This document shows positions 9,217 through 17,592 of a DNA stretch of 64,000 nucleotides, one piece after another; position 1 is the first letter of the stretch, and each line of letters opens with the position of its first letter. Where the stretch lies: the NCBI GenBank assembly GCA_000212915.1, contig CM001167.1:1108780-1172779 (forward strand). Reading direction: 5' to 3'. The position numbers were made by a program, and so were the translations under genes. This DNA comes from Bacteroides coprosuis DSM 18011 (GTDB taxonomy: Bacteria > Bacteroidota > Bacteroidia > Bacteroidales > Bacteroidaceae). A model generated the notes under the pieces. The model worked only from the letters and a program-made list of their open reading frames with translations, searched no databases and was not told the origin of the DNA.

Positions 9217-10365
9217 ATGGATAACTTTATATTTCAAAACCCCGTAAAACTGATAATGGGAAAGGGGATGATCGAGCGTTTGTCTAAGGAGATACCTCAT
9301 GAGAGTAGAATTCTTATAACATTTGGAGGAGGTAGTGTAAAGCGTAATGGAGTATATACCCAAGTAAAAAATGCTCTTAAAGATTATAAGTGCGTTGAGT
9401 TTTGGGGAATTGAACCCAATCCAAAAGTTGAAACATTGCGTGAAGCGGTAAAATTAGGTAAAGAGAATGATGTCAACTTTGTTTTAGCAGTAGGTGGTGG
9501 ATCTGTCATTGATGGATCGAAGTTGATTTCTGCAGCATTATTGACTGATACTGATCCTTGGAATCTGGTACTAGCAGGAAAGCGTGTGCGAGAAACTGTG
9601 CCTTTGGGAACAGTATTAACTTTGCCTGCTACTGGTTCTGAAATGAATAATGGGGCTGTAATATCGAGTAAGGTGACAGAAGAGAAATTTGGATTCTATT
9701 CTAATTTTCCAAAGTTTTCAATCCTTGATCCTGAAGTAACTTTTACATTACCTACTTATCAGGTTGCTTGTGGTTTGTCGGATACCTTTGTACATGTAAT
9801 GGAACAATACCTAACCACTACTCGTCAATCTAGAATTATGGACAGATGGGCGGAAGGAATCTTGCAAACATTGATTGAAATTGCTCCACAAATTAAGGCG
9901 AATCAAAAAGACTATAATTTGATGGCAGACTTTATGCTTTCTGCAACTATGGCTTTGAATGGATTTATTTCTATGGGGGTAAGTCAAGATTGGGCAACTC
10001 ATATGATTGGTCATGAAATAACCGCTTTGACGGGCTTAACACATGGTCATACATTAGCTATTATATTACCTGCAACATTACGTGTTCTTAAAGATCAAAA
10101 AGCAGATAAGCTTGTCCAGTATGGAGAGCGAGTTTGGGGTATAAAAAAAGGCTCTATTGATGAACGAATTGAACAAGCAATTGTTAATACAGAAGAGTTC
10201 TTCCGTTCTTTAGGGTTGACTACTCGTCTTTCTGAAGAAAAAATAAGTGAAGACGTTATTGAGGAAGTAAAGAAGCGTTTCGATGCGCGTCATGTGGCTT
10301 ATGGTGAAAATGAAAATGTGACAGGAGAAATAGCTTTTAATATCCTAAAAACTGCATTTAAATGA
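9217..10365 (+). CDS. Iron-containing alcohol dehydrogenase (YqhD/BDH type)
   Basis: A 382-residue group III metal-dependent alcohol/aldehyde dehydrogenase using NAD(P)H. The dinucleotide-binding segment has GGGSVKRNGVY and AVGGGSVIDGSK. Metal ligands are expected in the DTFVHVMEQY block and in HMIGHEITALTGLTHGHTLAI, whose His residues are typical of the family. Length matches YqhD/butanol dehydrogenases, which often reduce reactive aldehydes. It overlaps the next gene (HdeD-like) at ATGATGA, so the two are co-translated. The true substrate cannot be told from sequence. Confidence 0.9.
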   Translation: MDNFIFQNPVKLIMGKGMIERLSKEIPHESRILITFGGGSVKRNGVYTQVKNALKDYKCVEFWGIEPNPKVETLREAVKLGKENDVNFVLAVGGGSVIDGSKLISAALLTDTDPWNLVLAGKRVRETVPLGTVLTLPATGSEMNNGAVISSKVTEEKFGFYSNFPKFSILDPEVTFTLPTYQVACGLSDTFVHVMEQYLTTTRQSRIMDRWAEGILQTLIEIAPQIKANQKDYNLMADFMLSATMALNGFISMGVSQDWATHMIGHEITALTGLTHGHTLAIILPATLRVLKDQKADKLVQYGERVWGIKKGSIDERIEQAIVNTEEFFRSLGLTTRLSEEKISEDVIEEVKKRFDARHVAYGENENVTGEIAFNILKTAFK

Positions 10366-10928
10366 TGAAAGGTATTAGTTATTCTTTTTTACGAGCTGTT
10401 TTTGCTTTGGTACTGGGTATTGTATTGATTGTATGGCCCAATGAAGCTTTAAATTATTTGATTATTACGATTGGTATATTATTCCTTATTCCAGGATTGA
10501 TTTCTACCATCGGTTATTTTGCTAAGAAAAATGAAGAAACAGAGCTTCCTTTTCCTTTAGAAGGGATAGGTAGTATTTTATTTGGCTTGTTTCTAGTTAT
10601 TATACCAAGCTTCTTTGTTGATATATTGACTATCCTATTAGGATTAGTTTTGATGATTGGAGGAATACAGCAAATTGCTTCTCTTATGCGAGCTCGAAAA
10701 TGGATAACTGTACCATTTGCTTATTTTATTGTTCCAACACTTATTTTTATTGCAGGAGCAATGGCTATAGCAAATCCTTCGGGAACTGTTTCTACAGCGT
10801 TACTTATTATAGGAGTTACTTCTGTAATTTATGCTATTTTTGAATTAATAAACTGGTATAAGTTTTCTCGGCATAGAAATGTAGATGATGATACTCTCTT
10901 TATAGATGTTAGCGACGATGATAAATAA
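10362..10928 (+). CDS. HdeD/DUF308-family membrane protein
   Basis: A 188-residue inner-membrane protein with about six hydrophobic helices arranged as paired hairpins, typical of the DUF308/HdeD family linked to acid resistance in enteric bacteria. Segments such as FALVLGIVLIVWPNEALNYL and ILTILLGLVLMIGGIQQIASL match the family's repeating LxxGxxxL-P pattern. The tail is acidic (DDDTLFIDVSDDDK). Its start overlaps the stop of the alcohol dehydrogenase gene. A long terminator follows directly. The stress role is an inference from the family. Confidence 0.82.
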   Translation: MMKGISYSFLRAVFALVLGIVLIVWPNEALNYLIITIGILFLIPGLISTIGYFAKKNEETELPFPLEGIGSILFGLFLVIIPSFFVDILTILLGLVLMIGGIQQIASLMRARKWITVPFAYFIVPTLIFIAGAMAIANPSGTVSTALLIIGVTSVIYAIFELINWYKFSRHRNVDDDTLFIDVSDDDK

Positions 10929-10931
10929 AAC

Positions 10932-10975
10932 AAAAAGAAAGAGAAGCCAGTAAGTTTGAGCTTCTCTTTCTTTTT
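10932..10975 (+). terminator. Intrinsic terminator after the HdeD-like gene
   Basis: Perfect 15-bp arms AAAAAGAAAGAGAAG (10932-10946) and CTTCTCTTTCTTTTT (10961-10975), ending in T-rich sequence. A/T runs on both sides would allow use in either direction. Confidence 0.85.
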
Positions 10976-11017
10976 AATTCACACTATTTTATTTGAATTA
11001 GAACTATTTTTTATTTT

Positions 11018-11557
11018 ATGGAAATAAAATTAGGAGGCTATTTGCCTCAGATTATCTTTACTTTGGCTACAATTCTGGTAGCAGTGGTGCTAAGAGTGAT
11101 TATTTCAAAACTGATAAGTAAGTATGCATCCTTTAGTACTAAACTAAATTCACGGATAGGTCCTGTTCAGCGTATTTGTGCGATTTCTATTAATATTTTG
11201 GCTGTAACATCATTAATCACTATATGGGGTGTAGATAAGCAGAATATATTTGTAGCTCTGTCATCCATATTTGCTGTTATAGGAGTAGCTCTTTTTGCGC
11301 AATGGTCAATATTAAGCAATGTAACAGCAGGGATGATTATATTCTTCAATACTCCTTTCAAAATTGGGGACTATATTCGTATTCAAGATAAAGATTTTCC
11401 TATGGAAGCAAAAGTCGTAAATATACTTACTTTTTATACTCATCTACGAACTGATGATGGTAAGCTTCATATTTTTCCAAATAACCTGCTTCTACAAAGA
11501 GGTATATCTATAATAGGAGAAAATCCTACGTCATCTTCTGAAGAGGATATAAATTAA
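11018..11557 (+). CDS. Small MscS-like mechanosensitive channel
   Basis: A 179-residue membrane protein with three hydrophobic helices (about 8-28, 53-72 and 78-110) and the MscS pore/beta-domain signature QWSILSNVTAGMIIFFNTPFK followed by IGDYIRI. It is shorter than MscS (about 286), ending soon after the beta domain, a size common among small Bacteroidetes MscS homologues. It lies between two terminators, so it is probably monocistronic. Its role would be release of solutes on osmotic down-shock, alongside mscL elsewhere in this window. Confidence 0.85.
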   Translation: MEIKLGGYLPQIIFTLATILVAVVLRVIISKLISKYASFSTKLNSRIGPVQRICAISINILAVTSLITIWGVDKQNIFVALSSIFAVIGVALFAQWSILSNVTAGMIIFFNTPFKIGDYIRIQDKDFPMEAKVVNILTFYTHLRTDDGKLHIFPNNLLLQRGISIIGENPTSSSEEDIN

Positions 11558-11580
11558 AGTGCTATTTATAGACATAAGAA

Positions 11581-11608
11581 AAGCCCAGCATCACTGCTAG
11601 GCTTTTTT
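11581..11608 (+). terminator. Intrinsic terminator after the MscS-like gene
   Basis: Arms AAGCCCAGCA (11581-11590) and TGCTAGGCTT (11595-11604) with one internal mismatch and a 4-nt loop, then six T. Confidence 0.8.
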
Positions 11609-11820
11609 ATTTTCATTAAATGTGGCTACGTAATAAAAATCATGACTAATTAAATAATTCTCAACACTACAAAGATAAGGAACACTAATACGTTGTGCAA
11701 TCCCTAACTTAGGGTATTAATCAGGCTGTTTAATCACTACTTTTAGCGATAAAAGTCATCTTCTTTTCTAATTAATTGGATCGTAGCTCAAAAGATATTA
11801 AAACACAATTTAAAAGGCAT

Positions 11821-11881
11821 AAAAAAAGGAGCAACGCTTTGCTCCAATCTTGTTAACCTTAAATCTAATACTATGAAAAAC
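11821..11881 (-). ncRNA. Small RNA, copy 1 (about 61 nt)
   Basis: On the minus strand a promoter (11888-11918) is followed by about 61 nt ending in a terminator: stem GGAGCAA (11828-11834) with TTGCTCC (11839-11845), then seven T. The body contains TTCATAGTATTAGATTTAAG and GGTTAACAAGATT. No convincing ORF lies inside on that strand. The near-identical body in copy 2, with diverged flanks, supports a functional RNA. It resembles the short paralogous small RNAs reported in Bacteroides, but I cannot confirm the family. The exact 5' end is estimated from the -7 box. Confidence 0.72.
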
Positions 11882-11887
11882 ACACTG

Positions 11888-11918
11888 CAAATGTAGTGTT
11901 TTGGTTGGTTATGGCAAG
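11888..11918 (-). promoter_or_regulatory. Promoter of small RNA copy 1
   Basis: Minus strand: CTTG (11918-11915), 19-nt spacer, TACATTTG (11895-11888). The -7 box is a full match to TAnnTTTG; the -33 box has one change. Confidence 0.7.
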
Positions 11919-12100
11919 ATTTGGAGCTATAAAGATGTGTTATATAACATCTATTAATATTTTGGGTTGGTAATTAATATACGTTTGCTAAAATAGAGTG
12001 TTAAAAGAGGAGTATTATTTTGAATGATAATATGTAATACTTGTAGTGGAGTTGCTTTGCATTAAGATAGGATAGTGTAGTCTTTTAAAGAAAAAGGCAT

Positions 12101-12161
12101 AAAAAAAGGAGCAACGCCTTGCTCCAATCTTGTTAACCTTAAATCTAATACTATGAAAAAC
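12101..12161 (-). ncRNA. Small RNA, copy 2 (about 61 nt)
   Basis: Second copy of the small RNA, with the same layout: promoter (12168-12198), an about 61-nt body and a terminator of GGAGCAA (12108-12114) with TTGCTCC (12119-12125) followed by seven T on the minus strand. Only two or three bases differ from copy 1 across the body and stem. It is divergent from the his leader promoter, about 115 bases away from its -7 box. Two copies with separate promoters may be regulated differently. Confidence 0.74.
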
Positions 12162-12167
12162 ACATTG

Positions 12168-12198
12168 CAAAGGTAATGCTTTGGATGATTTTGACAAA
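12168..12198 (-). promoter_or_regulatory. Promoter of small RNA copy 2
   Basis: Minus strand: TTTG (12198-12195), 19-nt spacer, TACCTTTG (12175-12168). Both boxes match the Bacteroides consensus exactly, although the surrounding sequence has diverged from copy 1. Confidence 0.78.
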
Positions 12199-12314
12199 TT
12201 CAGAGCCTATATATGCATGTTGTATAACATATATTAATAGAATAGGCTTATAATTAAACTTTAATCACTATAAGATTATATTTTATAGATACGATGTTAA
12301 AATGTGATATATAA

Positions 12315-12345
12315 TTTGTCTTATAATAACAAATTGTTACCTTGG
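12315..12345 (+). promoter_or_regulatory. Promoter of the histidine operon
   Basis: TTTG (12315-12318), 19-nt spacer, TACCTTGG (12338-12345), one mismatch from TAnnTTTG. The predicted start is near 12352, about 22 nt before the His-rich leader ORF. Confidence 0.7.
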
Positions 12346-12373
12346 TAATCTAAATTAAACCAAAACGTAAGAA

Positions 12374-12469
12374 ATGAACTTATTTACTCATCATATTCAT
12401 CATCATTTTATCCCGCCCACACAGGTGAGACTGCTGATGTTGTCTATATATGAAGAGTTCTTATTCTAA
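12374..12469 (+). CDS. hisL: his leader peptide (five His codons in six)
   Basis: A 31-residue ORF beginning MNLFTHHIHHHF, with His at positions 6, 7, 9, 10 and 11, and ending in TAA. It lies between the operon promoter and a strong terminator directly ahead of hisG. Clustering of His codons in the leader of a histidine operon is the hallmark of leader-peptide attenuation. The bases after the His codons contain GCCCAC (12415-12420) and ACAGGTG (12421-12427), which are complementary to parts of the terminator hairpin. Confidence 0.88.
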   Translation: MNLFTHHIHHHFIPPTQVRLLMLSIYEEFLF

Positions 12470-12502
12470 GTATTTGATTATATAATAAACAAAGTATATG
12501 TG

Positions 12503-12534
12503 AGCCCGCCTGTTAATTCAGGTGGGCTTTTTTT
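12503..12534 (+). terminator. Attenuator terminator of the histidine operon
   Basis: A 10-bp stem, AGCCCGCCTG (12503-12512) with CAGGTGGGCT (12519-12528), one G-U pair and a 6-nt loop, then seven T, ending 12 nt before hisG. Leader bases ACAGGTG (12421-12427) can pair over seven positions with CGCCTGT (12507-12513), which would open this stem: a plausible antiterminator exposed when a ribosome stalls on the His codons. Confidence 0.88.
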
Positions 12535-12546
12535 ATTTAAAAAATT

Positions 12547-13401
12547 ATGAATCTTAAAATTGCTATTCAGAAATCAGGAAGGCTTAATGAGGGATCTCTT
12601 AGCTTACTTAAAGAATGTGGAATCAAAATTGAAAATGGAAAAGATCAGTTGCTTACGTCTTCTAGTAACTTTCCTTTAGATGTGTTGTATCTAAGAAACG
12701 GTGATATTCCTCAATATTTAAAAGATGAGGTTGTTGATGTTGCCATAATAGGAGAAAATACTTTAATTGAAAAAAGTGCCGAAGACTTATCTTATTTGCA
12801 ATTGGGATTTTCTAGGTGTAGATTTTCTATTGCTGTACCTCGTGAGGTGAACTTTACTTCTTTATCCGATTTGGAGGGAAAGAGAATTGCTACCTCATAT
12901 CCACATACCGTTCGAGAGTTTTTAAAGAGAGAAAAAATTAAAGCTAAGATTCATGAAATTTCTGGCTCTGTAGAAATCTCTCCTAGTATTGGTTTGGCTG
13001 ATGTGATTTGTGATATTGTAAGTACGGGTGGAACTTTATTCAAAAATGGATTGAAGGAGGTATATTCTATCTTTAAATTTGAAGCTGTTTTAGCTGTCAA
13101 CCCTTCACTGTCCCCTGAAAAGAAAGCAATTTTAGATAAATTGATTTTTCGAATCGAGTCAGTATTACGTGCTAAGAATACAAAATACATCATGTTAAAT
13201 GTTCAAAAGGACAATTTAGAAAAGATATGTTCTTTATTGCCTGGGATGAAAAGTCCAACTTTAATTCCACTGAGTGATCCTAATTGGTATTCCTTGCATT
13301 CTGTCATTCTAGAAGATGATTTTTGGAATATTATAGATCAGTTGAAACAACAAGGGGCTGAAGATATTTTAATTCTGCCTATTGAAAAAATATTAGGTTA
13401 A
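12547..13401 (+). CDS. hisG: ATP phosphoribosyltransferase, long form
   Basis: A 284-residue enzyme for the first committed step of histidine synthesis: ATP plus PRPP gives phosphoribosyl-ATP. The N-terminus LKIAIQKSGRLNEGSL and the PRPP-binding region ADVICDIVSTGGTLFKNGL are typical. The length and the C-terminal ACT-like regulatory domain (about 210-284) mark the long, HisZ-independent form that is feedback-inhibited by histidine. It is the first gene of the operon, directly after the attenuator. hisD follows after a single base. Confidence 0.96.
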   Translation: MNLKIAIQKSGRLNEGSLSLLKECGIKIENGKDQLLTSSSNFPLDVLYLRNGDIPQYLKDEVVDVAIIGENTLIEKSAEDLSYLQLGFSRCRFSIAVPREVNFTSLSDLEGKRIATSYPHTVREFLKREKIKAKIHEISGSVEISPSIGLADVICDIVSTGGTLFKNGLKEVYSIFKFEAVLAVNPSLSPEKKAILDKLIFRIESVLRAKNTKYIMLNVQKDNLEKICSLLPGMKSPTLIPLSDPNWYSLHSVILEDDFWNIIDQLKQQGAEDILILPIEKILG

Positions 13402-13402
13402 T

Positions 13403-14707
13403 ATGAAGACATATAAATTAATAGATAACCCTAGTAGGAAGTTGTGGGACTCTTTATGTATGCGTCCTTTACTCGATCATCAAAATTTGAAAAATCTTTG
13501 TAGAGAGGTATTTGAAAGTGTGAGTATAAAGAAAGATGTTGCACTACTAGCTTATACGGAAAAGTTTGATCAAGTGAAGCTTTCCTCTATTTATTTAGAT
13601 GAAAAAGAATTGCAAAAGAATGCTTATCAAATTGATGAGCCTTTGAAGATTGCAATTAATCAGGCTTATGAGAATATTTCACAATTCCATATTGCTCAGA
13701 TTCCACAAGCAGTAAAGTTAGAAACTTTTCCTGGAGTATTTTGTACTCAAGAATTTCGTGCTATTGAAAAAGTAGGGCTGTATATACCAGGAGGAAGTGC
13801 TCCATTGTTTTCAACTCTATTAATGCTTGCTATCCCTGCACAAATAGTGGGATGCAAAGAAGTGGTATTGTGTACACCGGTAAATAGGAGTGGAAAAATA
13901 GATGCGGCATTATGTTATGCTGCTCAGCTTTGTGGTATAAAGCAAATTTTAAAATTAGGAGGTGTTCAAGCAATAGCTGCTCTATCTCAGGGAACAGAAA
14001 GAACTTCTCCTGTTTATAAAATATTTGGCCCAGGAAATCAATATGTTGTGGCTGCTAAACAGTATGCGCAAGAACAGGGAGTAGCAATAGATTTACCAGC
14101 AGGACCATCCGAAGTTTTGGTCATTGCTGATGATTCAGCTAATCCCGATTTCATTGCTGCAGATCTACTTTCTCAGGCAGAGCATGGGCCAGATAGTCAA
14201 GTTGTTCTTCTTGTTACAAATGTCGATATTCTTGAACAAGTTATGCTAAAATTAGATGAACAGTTAGAATCTTTACCGCGAAGAAATATTGTAAAGCTTG
14301 CTTTATCACAATCGAGATTTATTGTTTTTGATGACTTAGATACTTGTATTGACTTCTCTAATGTTTATGCTCCAGAACACTTGATTTTATCTATTGATAA
14401 AGCGGATTCTTATTTGAGTTCGATTCAGAATGCAGGATCGGTATTTGTAGGAAATTATTCACCTGAGAGTGCTGGAGATTATGCTTCTGGAACCAATCAT
14501 ACATTACCAACAAACGGATATGCTAAAAGTTATAGTGGAGTAAATATTGATGCTTTCCTTAAGAAAATTACATTTCAAAAATTGACTGCTAAAGGAATAG
14601 CAAAAATAAGTCCTATTGTTGAGACGATGGCAAAGGCCGAGGGTTTGGAGGCACATGCATTGGCCTCTCGTTTACGTAGAGAATTTGTTGAAAATAAAGG
14701 AGAATAG
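13403..14707 (+). CDS. hisD: Histidinol dehydrogenase
   Basis: A 434-residue zinc enzyme oxidising L-histidinol to L-histidine in two NAD-dependent steps. Conserved blocks include VGLYIPGGSAPLFST, KIFGPGNQYVVAAK, DLPAGPSEVLVIAD, the metal-site region DLLSQAEHGPDSQ, and SAGDYASGTNHTLPT near the C-terminus. Length is normal (about 430). It begins one base after the hisG stop and is followed one base later by hisC. Confidence 0.97.
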   Translation: MKTYKLIDNPSRKLWDSLCMRPLLDHQNLKNLCREVFESVSIKKDVALLAYTEKFDQVKLSSIYLDEKELQKNAYQIDEPLKIAINQAYENISQFHIAQIPQAVKLETFPGVFCTQEFRAIEKVGLYIPGGSAPLFSTLLMLAIPAQIVGCKEVVLCTPVNRSGKIDAALCYAAQLCGIKQILKLGGVQAIAALSQGTERTSPVYKIFGPGNQYVVAAKQYAQEQGVAIDLPAGPSEVLVIADDSANPDFIAADLLSQAEHGPDSQVVLLVTNVDILEQVMLKLDEQLESLPRRNIVKLALSQSRFIVFDDLDTCIDFSNVYAPEHLILSIDKADSYLSSIQNAGSVFVGNYSPESAGDYASGTNHTLPTNGYAKSYSGVNIDAFLKKITFQKLTAKGIAKISPIVETMAKAEGLEAHALASRLRREFVENKGE

Positions 14708-14708
14708 G

Positions 14709-15761
14709 ATGAATAACATAAACATAAAGGAACTTATAAGAGATAATATTCTCAAATTACAACCTTACTCATCTGCTCGTGTTGAATATGAAGGTGATGC
14801 AAATATTTGGTTAGATGCAAATGAGAATCCCTTTGGATTGAGATATAATAGATATCCAGATCCTTTTCAATGTGAATTAAAGAAGGTTCTTTCAACGATA
14901 AAGAATGTCAGTTCAAAGCAAATCTTTATAGGTAATGGAAGTGATGAAGTAATCGATTTATTAATCAGAGTTTTTTGTGAGCCAGGGATTGATTCTATAA
15001 TTACGTTTAATCCTAGTTACACTATGTATATAACTTCGGCAACGATTAATAATGTGAGAGTGAGAGAATTCTTATTGACGGAGGAGTTTCAAATCCCCCT
15101 TACCGTGTTGAAGCAAAATAGAGAGAATACAGATAAGCTGCTTTTTATTTGTACGCCCAATAATCCCATTGGTAACCTGATTCCACTATCTGTAATCGAA
15201 CAAGTCTGCCGTTTATTTACTGGAATAGTGGTTGTTGATGAGGCTTATCTTGATTTTAGTAATTCAGATTCAGCAATTAAATTATTGGATAAATACAATA
15301 ATTTATTTATAGTTCAGACATTGTCTAAAGCTTATGGTATGGCAGGTTTAAGACTAGGGATAGGTATTGGGAACCCTGAAATCATAGAGATATTAAATCG
15401 CATTAAACCACCTTATAATGTTAGTCAGAGTACTCAGGATTTAGTCCTCGATAGATTGAACTATTTACCTGAAATTAAGACTCATATTCAGCTTTTAATT
15501 AAGGAAAGAAATCTTCTTTATAATGACTTAATTCAATTGTCATTTTTTAATCGTGTCTTTGAGTCGGAAGCCAATTTTATACTTGTTCAGACTCCTCATT
15601 ATAAAGAACTATATGATTTTTTATGCTCTAAAGGCATTGTTGTTCGTATACGTAATATACCCCCAAGTTTACTTCATGGGTTGAGACTTACGGTTGGATT
15701 ACCTGTAGAAAATAAAAAATTAATGGAGAGTTTACTTTTATTTAAAAGGAGGTTAAAATGA
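14709..15761 (+). CDS. hisC: Histidinol-phosphate aminotransferase
   Basis: A 350-residue class I/II PLP aminotransferase converting imidazole-acetol phosphate to histidinol phosphate. The N-terminal WLDANENPFG, the cofactor lysine K207 in TLSKAYGMAGLRLG, and the C-terminal arginine of GLRLTVG are all present. I start it at ATG 14709, one base after the hisD stop; the open frame reaches back to 14616, but that extension overlaps hisD and has no HisC-like sequence. Its stop overlaps the hisB start (ATGA). Confidence 0.96.
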   Translation: MNNINIKELIRDNILKLQPYSSARVEYEGDANIWLDANENPFGLRYNRYPDPFQCELKKVLSTIKNVSSKQIFIGNGSDEVIDLLIRVFCEPGIDSIITFNPSYTMYITSATINNVRVREFLLTEEFQIPLTVLKQNRENTDKLLFICTPNNPIGNLIPLSVIEQVCRLFTGIVVVDEAYLDFSNSDSAIKLLDKYNNLFIVQTLSKAYGMAGLRLGIGIGNPEIIEILNRIKPPYNVSQSTQDLVLDRLNYLPEIKTHIQLLIKERNLLYNDLIQLSFFNRVFESEANFILVQTPHYKELYDFLCSKGIVVRIRNIPPSLLHGLRLTVGLPVENKKLMESLLLFKRRLK

Positions 15762-16867
15762 TCTTACAAAAAAGAAAATATTTATTTATTGATAGAGATG
15801 GAACTTTAATTGATGAGCCTAAATCAAACTTTCAAGTTGACTCTTTTGATAAGCTAAAATTTAAGAAGGATGTAATTAGTGCATTAAAAGAAGTTGTTGA
15901 AAGTACAGATTATAGGTTAGTAATGGTTTCCAATCAAGACGGTCTCGGAACAGAATCTCTTCCATATTCAGATTTTAATGGGCCTCATAAGCTCATGCTT
16001 GAAATATTTAAAGGTGAAGGAGTTGTTTTTGAAGATATACTTATCGATCCAAGTTTTCCTGAAGAACACTCTATAAACCGTAAACCCCAAATAGGTTTAG
16101 TTAAGTCTTACTTAAATGACTTGTTAGATTATGACAATTCTTATGTCATCGGAGATAGACTTACAGATATACAGTTGGCTGAAAATATGGGTATAAAAAG
16201 TATATGGTATGGAACAAGTGAAGCTCCTGATAATTTATCTATCAGCTTTCAATCTGATTCGTGGAAAGAGATACAACAGTTTATTTCACAAGGGAGTAGA
16301 AGGGTTGAGTGTTCTCGAAAAACATCAGAAACGTCTATTAATATTGTCCTAGATTTGAATGGAGAAGGTAAATCTACTATTTCAACAGGAATAGAGTTTT
16401 TTAATCACATGTTGGATCAGATAGCTAGGCATGGATTAGTAGATTTAACCATTCAAACCAAAGGGGATTTACAAGTAGATGCACATCATACTATAGAAGA
16501 TACTGCTCTTTTATTGGGTGAAGCATTCAATCAGGCTCTGGGTTCCAAAAAAGGAGTAGCTCGTTATGGATTTGCATTACCTATGGATGAGTGTGAAGCA
16601 AAAGTCCTATTGGATTTTGGAGGCAGGTCATATCTTGTTTGGGATGTTGATTTACAAAAAGAATATGTGGGAGATTTCCCTATTGATATGGCTAAACACT
16701 TTTTCCATTCTTTCTGTCAGACAGCCAAATGTAACTTAAATATTTCGGCTGAAGGGGAAAATACACACCATATTATTGAAGCTGTATTTAAAGCATTTGC
16801 TAGGTCTATCAAACAAGCTATTTTACAAACAGGTAATATCTTACCCTCATCGAAAGGAATCTTATGA
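15758..16867 (+). CDS. hisB: Bifunctional histidinol-phosphatase / imidazoleglycerol-phosphate dehydratase
   Basis: A 369-residue two-domain enzyme. The N-terminal HAD phosphatase (about 1-165) has the nucleophile motif FIDRDGT (Asp12, Asp14) and GDRLTD. The C-terminal dehydratase (about 180-369) has FFNHMLDQIARHG, DAHHTIEDTALLLG and THHIIEAVFKAFAR, which bind two manganese ions. The Cys/His zinc loop found in E. coli HisB-N is absent: the stretch reads IDPSFPEEHSINRKP. I believe that is usual in Bacteroidetes. Four-base overlaps on both sides tie it to hisC and hisA. Confidence 0.96.
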   Translation: MILQKRKYLFIDRDGTLIDEPKSNFQVDSFDKLKFKKDVISALKEVVESTDYRLVMVSNQDGLGTESLPYSDFNGPHKLMLEIFKGEGVVFEDILIDPSFPEEHSINRKPQIGLVKSYLNDLLDYDNSYVIGDRLTDIQLAENMGIKSIWYGTSEAPDNLSISFQSDSWKEIQQFISQGSRRVECSRKTSETSINIVLDLNGEGKSTISTGIEFFNHMLDQIARHGLVDLTIQTKGDLQVDAHHTIEDTALLLGEAFNQALGSKKGVARYGFALPMDECEAKVLLDFGGRSYLVWDVDLQKEYVGDFPIDMAKHFFHSFCQTAKCNLNISAEGENTHHIIEAVFKAFARSIKQAILQTGNILPSSKGIL

Positions 16868-17592
16868 AAAAGATTAATATAATACCTGCAATAGATATTC
16901 AAAATGGGCAGTGTGTTCGTCTGGTACAAGGAGATTATTCAGATTGTACTATTTATCATTCTAAACCGGTAGAAGTGGCACGAGCTTTTGAAGAGGCTGG
17001 TTTAGAAAGACTGCATTTAGTCGATTTAGATGGAGCAAAATCTGGGTCTATCCAAAACTTAGCGGTATTGAAAGATATTTGTCAAAACACTAGCTTAAAA
17101 GTTGATTTTAGTGGAGGTGTTAAAAGTGAAAAAGATTTAGTCAATGCTTTAGAAGGTGGAGCAAGTTATGTAGGTATTGGAAGTTTGGCTATACAGCAAC
17201 CAGCATTGGTAAAAGAATGGTTACATAAATATGGAGGAGATAAAATAATAGTTAGTGCCGATGTTTGGGGTGATAAAATAGCAATTATGGGATGGACAGA
17301 ACAAACTAATGAAACGATTTATCAATTTATAGATTATTATATTGATGATCTTCAGTATGTTATTTCGACAGACATCTCAAAAGATGGCATGTTAAATGGA
17401 CCTTCTTTGAATTTATATCGTAACTTAAAGGAAAAGTACAAACAACTTCATCTCATTGCATCAGGTGGTGTGTCAAGATTAGAAGACCTAGATGAACTTG
17501 AGAAAATAGGTGTGTCTGAAGTAATTGTAGGTAAAGCTATTTATGAAAAAAGAATAACGTTAAACCAGTTGAAATCATGGATAAACAGGTAA
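16864..17592 (+). CDS. hisA: Phosphoribosylformimino-AICAR ribotide isomerase
   Basis: A 242-residue (beta/alpha)8-barrel enzyme isomerising ProFAR to PRFAR. The first-strand Asp lies in IIPAIDIQNGQCVRLVQGDY, and the second catalytic Asp in STDISKDGM. The phosphate-binding loops are VDFSGGVKS and LIASGGVSRLEDL. Its ATG overlaps the hisB stop, and its end overlaps the hisF start by 16 bases. In most Bacteroides hisH precedes hisA; here hisB and hisA overlap, leaving no room for it. Confidence 0.96.
   Translation: MKKINIIPAIDIQNGQCVRLVQGDYSDCTIYHSKPVEVARAFEEAGLERLHLVDLDGAKSGSIQNLAVLKDICQNTSLKVDFSGGVKSEKDLVNALEGGASYVGIGSLAIQQPALVKEWLHKYGGDKIIVSADVWGDKIAIMGWTEQTNETIYQFIDYYIDDLQYVISTDISKDGMLNGPSLNLYRNLKEKYKQLHLIASGGVSRLEDLDELEKIGVSEVIVGKAIYEKRITLNQLKSWINR

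Larger units (their letters stand above)
11813..12240. repeat. Tandem duplication of a ~148-bp unit carrying a small RNA gene
   Basis: The unit at about 11813-11960 recurs at about 12092-12240, offset 280 bases. The first 80 bases, covering terminator and RNA body, differ at only two or three positions. The remainder, upstream of the RNA genes on the minus strand, has diverged, except that the promoter boxes are kept. The 130 bases between the units are unrelated. The strong conservation of only the transcribed part argues for selection. Confidence 0.85.

Noticed and set aside
11873-11896. Plus-strand mini-ORFs MKNTLQM (here) and MKNTLQR (12153-12176) in the repeated units
   Set aside because: Only seven codons, no promoter or function on that strand, and the conserved sequence is fully explained by the minus-strand small RNA bodies and -7 boxes.
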